DNA of 64,000 nucleotides from positions 113,614,830-113,678,829 of the forward strand of contig OZ020268.1 of NCBI GenBank assembly GCA_963971225.1. The letters run 5' to 3'. Positions 56,176 through 64,000 of this stretch are shown here, piece by piece. Numbering within the stretch: position 1 is the first letter of the stretch; every line of letters begins with the position of its first letter. The position numbers and the translations under genes were made by a program. The notes below the pieces were generated by a model. The model was not told where the DNA came from and searched no databases. It saw only the letters and a program-made list of their open reading frames with translations. This DNA is from Melieria omissa (taxonomy: Eukaryota; Arthropoda; Insecta; Diptera; Ulidiidae).

Positions 56176-59100
56176 GAGGACTAATATGTGCACTACCACA
56201 TCCTTGAATTTCATTCTTCTTACTTTATTACTTTAAGATATAAAAAATTGAATACTTCTCTCCCATGAAAGACTCCCACTTTTTTGTAAACCTTTTTACA
56301 CATGTAGCATCTGCATGAAATCTCAATCGCGGTGCCTTACGAAAACAAGCAGAGGAACTCACTATTGCTTCAGATACTTCTATTCGAAACAGATTGATGT
56401 ACTTATTATTTACTCATTCATGATCATTGAAATTTAATGGAATACATTCAATAAAAAGGTTTTTTCAATACGATTTTTAAAGATATAACACAAGTCAAGC
56501 CTGTCAAAGATTTAGTTTAAATACAAACTTCTAACTTTGAATACAAACTTTTAATGTAACCATACTTTCTAACTTATTGACATTAGTACTTCCTATAGGC
56601 CATGCAATTTTTGTATTTTTCGCTAATTTCAAGCTGACCTATTCCAACTTTTTTTAAATTTTGAGTATTAAAATTTTGTTTCTCTCTAACAGTAATTAAC
56701 AAACCAAGCAACCTACATTGAACGCTCATAGACGCAGCATATTGTGATCACAGAATCTCGTCTATTCCTGTGTCTGGCACACACTACCCAACAAATTCTG
56801 CACTACTCACAGAATTCGCAGGGCAAGCTGCTTGCTCGATCAATTGCCGCCAGCGTTCTCAACATTTCGCTACCACAAATTATTTTCCCAAATGTGTCCA
56901 ACTATTGACAAGCAAAAACATGAGCAGCTGCAACAAAAACAACACGACAGCCAAGTCGAAAATTCTGTTTGCTCTCGAGTCGGCAAACAATTGTCGGTCT
57001 TCGCTTCGTTCTTGTGCTTTTGCGTTTCTAATTTGTATTGATTTTCAGTTTGTCGGCTGCAGCTAAAATTGCAAAACGAGCCCACGGCCGAATTTCGATT
57101 GACTTCGGTACAATTTCTATAGTCAAGCGGTGTGGCTTTGCCGAAGGCTTGTGGCTGCAACTGCAACCTTTGTCTATTGCGCATTTGACCATTTCTTTGG
57201 GTGGTTGCCTGTCGCCTGTGCATGGATGTCTGTGTGTGTGTGTGTGTGTTGGTGTTAGTTTAGCATTTGCATTGTTTGGTGTGCGAATTTTCGGCCAGCA
57301 ACTGCAACATTGCAGCAAGCATTCGTAGTTGTGTGCTTTGGTGTTTTCACATTTCCCCTCGGGTGCAATGTTGTCGGTTGCTGGCGTTTTTGTCGTTGCT
57401 TGTCTTCTTGCTTTCAGCACAGCACGCAATAGTGCGTTATTCTCTGGTGGTGGTTGCTGTTGTTGTTGATACTGTTTTTGCTTTTTTTTGGCTGATTGAT
57501 GTATGTACGTCAAAAAGCGTATTTTCGGCTGCCTGACTTTGCCGTGTCTGAGTTTTCAGTGATGGCTGGTTCACACACTATGTGTTGATTTTGTATCAAT
57601 AAAACATTTATTTATTTCTCAAACTAGTCGCATGTAATTTAAAAAATATTTCTAAAAGATTTTTCAACACAACCCAAGCAACATTTTTTGTTTCCTTGCC
57701 CGTCTTTGGGCGCTGTCACTTGAAGTTGGAGTCAATAACACTACTCGATACAAAAAATTCACCTAAAAATAAAAGTGTTTCCTAGAGTAACTTTAGGTCG
57801 CTGAACATTAAACTAAAAATCAAAAAATTTCTCTAAGAAGCTTTTTCGAAAAATCTTCAAAAAACCAGCTTTTCCTCTGTTGTTTCAGTTATGAGCACAA
57901 ATATCATAAACGAATCATTTGACTAGAACAAGCGGTCCGTCGTTGAAAAGATAGTACATAAGCCTTTCCAGCGATATATAGATTGTCCAAATCAGATAAG
58001 ATTTGGTGAAGTTACTTATGATGAAAGTTTGAAAATCAAATGGGTGAATGATCAAATGGAAACCAACAGCGGGTTTTTGGTGAGAATAATATAATGCGAA
58101 CTCCGTTTGGAGTGAATCCTTTTATCCCTATTCCTGAGTTGAGTTGAGTCTAGTCTTAGTCGTTTCCCCATATTAAGACAATTTTGAGAAATTTTCTACA
58201 AGTTTTTTTTTCATAAGTACAAACTTTAAATATTTAAAATTATTCGTTCCTTCCACTTACATTTATGAAAGCTGAAATTTCTTTCTCTTTTCTTCTTAAA
58301 TAACTTATGTTTCCAGTAACTTTATTCGCCCCATTGAAAAGTATACACTTGACCCAGCAACCAAATTGAAACCGGAATATTTATGACATTCTAATTTATT
58401 TTCTACAATAACTCTTTCCGTAGTTGTTTTGTAAGCATTTCGCTGTGTACATATTTCTTAACATTTTCCCCCTTCAGTGCTGCCCACAAGGATCAGTTAA
58501 ATGTAAGCAAAACCCCCACGCGCAGCAAAAGAACCAAACCGAACTGAACTAAACTCAACTGAAGTGAAGCCAACGCAAAGTTTCAATCGATGCACGTTCA
58601 ATGTGCTTTGCCCTCAGGCAACAAGTTTACCTGGTTGTGCCGGGTGAGGCGGATGCGGGGAGTTCACGAGCCAGCTTGCAGCCGCAGCCTCTCAACGTTC
58701 AAGCCAAAAGTGCACTACAACCCAAACTTATTGTTAAGGGTTAATAATAATAATAAAGATAACAAATACAACAACATCAACAATAAAATCAACAAAACGC
58801 CAACAACAATATTAGCAATAATGTTTACAACAATACCAAAAACAACTCATTGTATGGCACTTAACAATGGCAAATGAGTTTTAATAGAATTGAGTTCCAA
58901 AAAGGGGCTTCGCCATTGTCTGTTCAGCGCTCGTCTTTGTGTATTTGTTGGATTTCGGTGCGGCACGAAGTCGCACAGATAACAGTGTGTAAGGACAGCA
59001 TTTATGAGATGATTTTTATTGCAAGTTGTGAAGTTGTTTGTCAATAACAAAGTGGGTGTGTGTGGTGCAGACATTTGATACTTTTTCGAGACTTTAAAAA

Positions 59101-62100
59101 AGGGGCGAAATGCTGCACAAAGTCAAAACTAGGTTTACCAGTTTTGGTTACGAAAGTCATACATAGGTTGCATTAAAATAGGTTTGGAAGTTTATTAAAA
59201 ATTGTTTCGCAAAATAGAAATATCAGTTATTCAGAGTGAACTTTTTGGTATTTGTTTTGCTGTTGATGTCTATGTAGGAAGTCATATTAATTCTGTCAAG
59301 AAGAATATTCACTAATAAGTTGTTGTGCCAATAAGTAAAGCCAATGCAATCCAATGTGCACAAAACTCTTAGGAAACTTAATAATTTTTGTAGGGAAATT
59401 TATGTTTATTTAGTTCATATACCTACTGCAGTTCAGTTCGTTAGTTCATAGACTCGTATATGCTAAAGTGGCATATTTTGTATTTTTGCCAAGAAAATAA
59501 TATTGATTGGTAATGTGAATACATGGCTGAAGATGTATTGAATATTTATACAACTCCGAAAATTTAAAACTTGAATCTTAGTTAGACGAAACCATTCGGC
59601 ACTCGTTAGAAAATTTTAAAGTATTTTAAGTCCATACACATTGGCTGCCTTGGCTAGGCTCGCTCGCTGAACCCAACAACAAAACTTAAAATATAGAAAT
59701 GAAACCTAGAAAATTAGTAAATTACTTTTAAATAAGTTGTCCGATTAAGATGAGATTATGACATATTGATATATAAAATTATCATTTGAACGCATTGTCA
59801 GAAAAGTCAGTGGAACTCATAAGTGCATGCATCAAAATTTTTTGTTTTTTAATTTTGTTTCCATTTAGAATTCTAGGACAGCCATCATTTTTATTAGTTT
59901 CCCTCTATAGTAATTTACAAAATATTTTTTTTTTACAAAATATTTTTATTTTATTTAATTTATCAAAAATTTTTAACCTGCGTGATTCTTAAAAAAGTAA
60001 AAAATGATTTAGAAACATAATTTTTAATGAATTTTTAGTTAACATTTACTGTACAGCCACAAAATTTTGTTTTGCAACTTTCTCTCGACTTCTTAATTAA
60101 CATATACTCAGCCTTAGTTGTGACCCATGTGACTAGTAAGACCTGTTAGAAAATACTAAACTGAAAACATAAAATTTCAGATAAAAAACTTACATATCTT
60201 CCATCAAAATGTGAAAAAAATATGTGTAGGCAAATTTCAGCCTTCCGAACAACTCTAGTTAGATTGTTCGAAATGTGCACACAATTTGATTGGTATTTAA
60301 AGCTGCAAGCGAGCAATCTCTAACAAAACTGAAAAACTTGCTTGCGTACCCAAAATTGCCAACAAAAATGCATTAATAGAGAACATCAGCGCTTAATGGA
60401 CTTTTGCAAATCCATGCAACCAACGAGGAACATACGTACGAACTTCAATGGAGTCTTCAGCATTAGCCGCTGCCTAGCGGTGCAAGGAAGAATGTCTTTA
60501 GAATTTCGTCGAACAAACACGTTGAGTATGACAATAATGCAAGGCAATAGTAGCAGCAACAAAAAAAACAACAACAACAACAAACCAAAAGCCCAAAAAG
60601 CTCCATTGTCAGAATGTGCATGCAATGAAGTTAACGGACGATGGTATGAAAGGAATGAGCGTAAAGCAGACGTCTGCATAGTTCTTGGCGCATAATCCAG
60701 AACTAATGACCGAAAGCAACAATTTAACAAATTTCCAAAAACCAACGAACACTTTAAGAATATTTTGCGCCCACTGCTGCTTGTGTGTGAGGCCGCCGTT
60801 CGCTGGCTGGAAGTAGAAGCGAAATGTGGAGTTTAAGGTCCGTGGTGTGAATTTGTGGTTTTCGTTCTCGACTGGCCGGAAGGTAATACTCGATGGCCGG
60901 AATCTTCACCGTTTTACGAGCATGAAAAAAGCTTCAAATTATGTGTTTTTGCCATTCTGATGGCATCGTTGGCGTGCCTATGCGTTGGTTTAAACCAGAT
61001 ATAACTATTGGACATTTATTTATGCGAAGCGGTGCTCCTTGGCAAAGCATGCATTTTTGCGGTTAATGTACATTTCTCTGGGAAGAAAATTTTTTTATGG
61101 AAAGAAAATTTATATAATTTTTAAAATTTTTTGCAATATTTATAAAATTTTTTAATAATTTATTGTAAACACCAATTGAAAATAAAAACAATTTGTAAAA
61201 AAAATGAAAAAATTGTTTTTTTTTTTAAATAACTTTCGCATTTACACATAATATTTATTAAATATTTTAAAATATATTTAATAAATATTGTAAAGTCATT
61301 GTCATCTTTTAATATATAAATTTGTATCCTAACTGCACACTTCTTCCTATCGTCACTTTTAACTCGATACAAAATATTTCGCCTATGAAATTTTTTTAAT
61401 ATATTTTCATTAATTCTCAACAAAATCCTTTCCGTTGTTTTATAGTAAATTCAACTGTCTTAGAATCACCTTAATCAACCATTCAACCAATCTTTTTGAC
61501 AAGGAAAAATATTCTTGCAAATACTACTCGTGGTATTCGGGTCGTATACGTGATCTCAATTAAATATTTTCTCACTTCGAGAGGATTGTATTCAATTTAT
61601 TTTATTATAAAAATTGTGTGCTACACACACACATACATAAACGAGCTCATACGCAAATTAGCACACACACACACGCGAGCAACTGGCTCTATGTTCTTTG
61701 TTGTTGCTGCTGTGCACTTTGAATGTGTTATGCGCACGAGCTGCTGCTCCACGCCCACAGCATGAAAGTATAAAGCTTGAAATTTGTCGAATATTTGTTT
61801 ACTTTCTGCCATCATGATTGTCCGAGTCAAAAACAAGATAAACTTTAGTTGCTTCGTTTCTTTGCTGGCAGCTCTCGTTACAATCATTTTCGGTTAGCTG
61901 AAAATTAATATGAAAATTCTGCACACAGCTCGCAACTTGAACCTATTAATTTTCCACTTAAAGCGCAGCTTCTGGCGCTGCTTCGTAGAAACGTAAAATG
62001 CTGAAAGTTTACAGTTTATGTATTTCTTTAATATTTCATTCTGAACTTGCATTGAAAGTTTTCACTTGAATATTTTTCAATAAAACCAAGAAAAGAAGAG

Positions 62101-62596
62101 AACGACTAAAATGTGTCAGAAACATGAGACAGTCTAATTTTTATTGGTAACTTTTGTTAGAAGTATTTTCCTTTTGAAAGCATTTTGGTGTTTTGAATAT
62201 TAAATGCCAATTTTGTTGTTTTTGATTTAAGATTTATTCAATCGCACAATATGGATAAAGTAATAGATGGAGTTTGTTGTTGTCAAAAAACAAAAAATAA
62301 AAAAATTAAATTGGTACAATTTATCAAATCATCAAATTAAGTGGCAATCCTGGGCCAAAAATAGAAGAATAATTGATGCAAAAACAAATCATTCCTTAAT
62401 GCGATTTGTTAGTAGTGAGTTGGGCCAATATTGATTCACTGTTATTAATTTATTTATGTTGTTGTGTGAGGCACAAACACTGAGTTTTACTCTTTTTGGA
62501 GTTCTCAAAACATGTGGGCGAGCATTGGTTTAGCGCTTTGACTTAAAAGTAAACGACAGGATATAATTTACCTTTTCAAAGACACATGAACGCAAG
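56176..62596. other. Long unannotated region with GC-rich islands
   Basis: Islands at 56760-57540, 58480-59080 and 60300-61050 carry overlapping frames on both strands. These include a 161-codon minus frame (57028-57513) rich in Gln/Pro/Thr/His runs, read here as CAA/CAG/CAC repeat translation. TG repeats lie at 57230-57250, AAC/AAT runs at 58742-58810 and 60560-60585, and CA at 61622-61675. No transposon ends or RNA genes are recognised. Confidence 0.35.
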
Positions 62597-62598
62597 TA

Positions 62599-63157
62599 AA
62601 GCGTGATCCATTTCGAGGTTCCCTACTTTTTTAAAGAAAAAAACACAGAAAATTAAAATTTAACGGGGAATGTTTATTATCATTCGAAAGAACATTCTTT
62701 GGCATTTATTTTTTGAAGATTATCTCTTTCAAATGTTGGCCGCGGCTACGTCTCAGATGGTCCATCCGTTGAGTCCAATTTTCGATGACTCGTTCGAGCA
62801 TTTCGACTGGTAACTGGCGAATGACACGCGTGATGTTTTGCTCCAAGGCCTGAATCGAAGCGGGTTTATCCGTATAGACTTTACGTATCCCCACAGAAAA
62901 AAGTCTAACGGTGTGATATCACACGATCTTGGTGGCCAATCGACCGGCCCATTACGTGAAATTAGCTGTTCACCGAAATGCTCGTAAACAGTTCGTAATA
63001 AAGTTGAACGATTTGTGAACGTTGTTCAGGCGTAAGTCTTTCCATGATTAAATGCCAAACAATACTGAACAAAAATAATATGACAGCTTGACACGACTCA
63101 CGCGTGATCTGTCAAAAAAAGGTTATTGAAAAAAGTACCTCTAGTTGGATCACCCTA
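62599..63157 (-). mobile_element. Tc1/mariner-superfamily element, internally deleted, TA target duplication
   Basis: It is flanked by TA at 62597-62598 and 63158-63159. On minus the element starts TAGGGTGATCCAACTAGAGG. Its other end reads AAGCGTGATCCATTTCGAGG, so the inverted repeat is about 24 bases with several mismatches. It is 559 bp. It keeps the first and last parts of the transposase and has lost the middle, as deletion derivatives do. Confidence 0.82.
62706..63045 (-). pseudogene. Tc1/mariner-type transposase, internally deleted
   Basis: From the Met at 63045 (on minus) a short N-terminus, MERLTPEQRSQIVQLYYE, runs into the deletion junction near 62985. The C-terminal catalytic region resumes in shifted frames: ISRNGPVDWPPRSCDITPLD (the last acid region), then FFLWGYVKS. 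The open stretch 62706-62894 follows, with KPASIQALEQNITRV and MLERVIENWTQRMDHL. The PRSCD...PLDFFLWG order is typical of insect Tc1/mariner-related transposases. The first two catalytic acids are deleted, so the copy is inactive but keeps both ends and could have been mobilised in trans. The subfamily is not determined. Confidence 0.78.
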
Positions 63158-63159
63158 TA

Positions 63160-63831
63160 GTTACTACAGATTATTTTTCATCATTCTTAGAACTTGTGCT
63201 CGGACTTAAAACACAATTAACACAACCGTAACCAAAAAAACGCATATCGCCTTTGAAATCTCAGTTTGCCAATTAAGACTACTACATGCATTTAAATGAG
63301 GCATTCAGATTAAATGCACGTCGCCCTGGTGCGCGTCTTCCTGGTAGTTTCTTTTTAGAAAATAATTAATCAAAAATTACTCAATTGGCGCCACTTATGT
63401 CAAGCAATCTGCTCGCTATTGAAGATACAAGCAAAGGTGACATTTATTTGAAATTTTTTTATTACTTTTATTTCTTTATTTCCTTCTGACCAATCAACAA
63501 AAATTGCGATCAAAATTTAACGCTTTTCTATCCATCAGCGCAATTCAATTCTCTTATTCAACTATCGCATATTTATGTGTCGAGTTATTTTTTCTCTAAT
63601 TCACTGCTAATGGATATAAAAAACTTAAAGTGTGCACATATTTGCACGCCTTCTGCTGACAATCAGTTGCCGACTTGAATCTAATTAAGTCAATTTTCAT
63701 GAAATTTCATTTCATTTCACTTAACGGGCGCGCTTTGGCAGCACAAATAGAATTTTAAATTGCGCCACTCCAAACCCACCGACACATTTACAGCTCGTGT
63801 GTATATACAATGAAAGATAAATTTCACTTAC
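63160..63831. other. Unannotated AT-rich DNA, possibly intronic
   Basis: No gene or transposon end is recognised. If the minus-strand exon candidate at the right edge is real, this would be the start of its following intron. Confidence 0.3.
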
Positions 63832-64000
63832 GTACGAATTTTCGAGGAAATTCCTGAAGTTTGCGCGTCTCTGTCAGGGCGAATGTGAGCGTACGGGGCG
63901 TATGCGTGACATCCTGAACGATGCGAGTGTGGCGTTGGCAGTGCGGCGTGCGGTGCTGTGCATCTGTGCGTGTGTAAACACAGACAATTGACGAATTGTT
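63832..64000 (-). CDS. Candidate partial host exon with splice donor, running off the window edge
   Basis: On minus, one frame is open from the window edge to 63832 and reads in part TRIVQDVTHTPRTLTFALTE followed by TRKLQEFPRKF. It then meets TTCGTAC|GTAAGTG, a strong match to the splice-donor consensus. The segment is GC-richer than its AT-rich downstream side. No protein family is recognised. Two other frames over the same stretch are also mostly open, which weakens the case. It could equally be a 5' untranslated exon or chance. Confidence 0.22.

Noticed and set aside
57028..57513. 161-codon minus-strand frame with Gln/His/Thr runs
   Set aside because: The runs are translations of CAA, CAC and CAG microsatellites; no domain is visible.

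Overview
The window looks like a euchromatic stretch of a higher-fly (Diptera, Brachycera) nuclear genome. It is AT-rich, has many CAA/CA/TG microsatellites, shows no host protein-coding exon I can defend, and carries a dense, nested set of insect-type transposons. The tail of the tRNA-derived SINE, and the RNase H-bearing LINEs, resemble repeats I associate with tephritid fruit flies and their relatives. That placement is inference, because no host gene confirms it. The window is best read as part of a large intron or an intergenic desert.

Layout. 0-1.2 kb: an inverted-repeat (foldback-type) element interrupted by a solo LTR, with a second solo LTR beside it. 1.2-8.2 kb: mostly unannotated DNA with recurring AAAGTATGC inverted pairs and a third solo LTR at 7.2 kb. 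8.2-11.5 kb: two repeat elements built from internal tandem units, an inverted tail-to-tail copy forming a 64-bp hairpin, and an (AAAAT)n tract. 14.6-15.4 kb: a decayed Tc1-like transposon. 18.3-19.8 kb: a complete but dead DD37D mariner-type element with a 219-bp MITE inside its transposase. 23.0-25.0 kb: a hAT-type MITE with a perfect 8-bp target duplication, a 5'-truncated LINE with an intact RNase H/zinc-knuckle ORF, and a tRNA-headed SINE with a 12-bp target duplication. 28.5-30.4 kb: a 1.9-kb degenerate satellite built on CTTCAGAAAGTAT. 37.5-38.7 kb: a decayed LINE 3' end next to about 102 nearly perfect copies of a CTAAGA hexamer. 39.8-41.3 kb: a GATG/GATA-type tetranucleotide field split by a TTAA-flanked piggyBac-type MITE. 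41.6 kb: a pogo-like MITE. 47.9-48.9 kb: a hAT-like element containing a full copy of the foldback family. 49.3-51.6 kb: a dead piggyBac element containing a 976-bp inverted-repeat element with six copies of a 16-bp motif. 55.1-56.2 kb: an RNase H LINE inserted exactly into the end of a third foldback copy. 62.6-63.2 kb: an internally deleted Tc1/mariner element.

No genes work together here in the pathway sense. What the sequence records is a history of insertions, several of which can be ordered by nesting. Mariner came before its MITE. The foldback copies came before the solo LTR at 211-612 and before the LINE at 55.1 kb. The hAT-like element came before foldback copy b. The piggyBac came before the inverted-repeat element inside it. 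The only possible host exon is an open frame running off the right edge (63832-64000, minus strand) with a strong splice-donor match; it is weakly supported. All calls were made by eye, without database searches.
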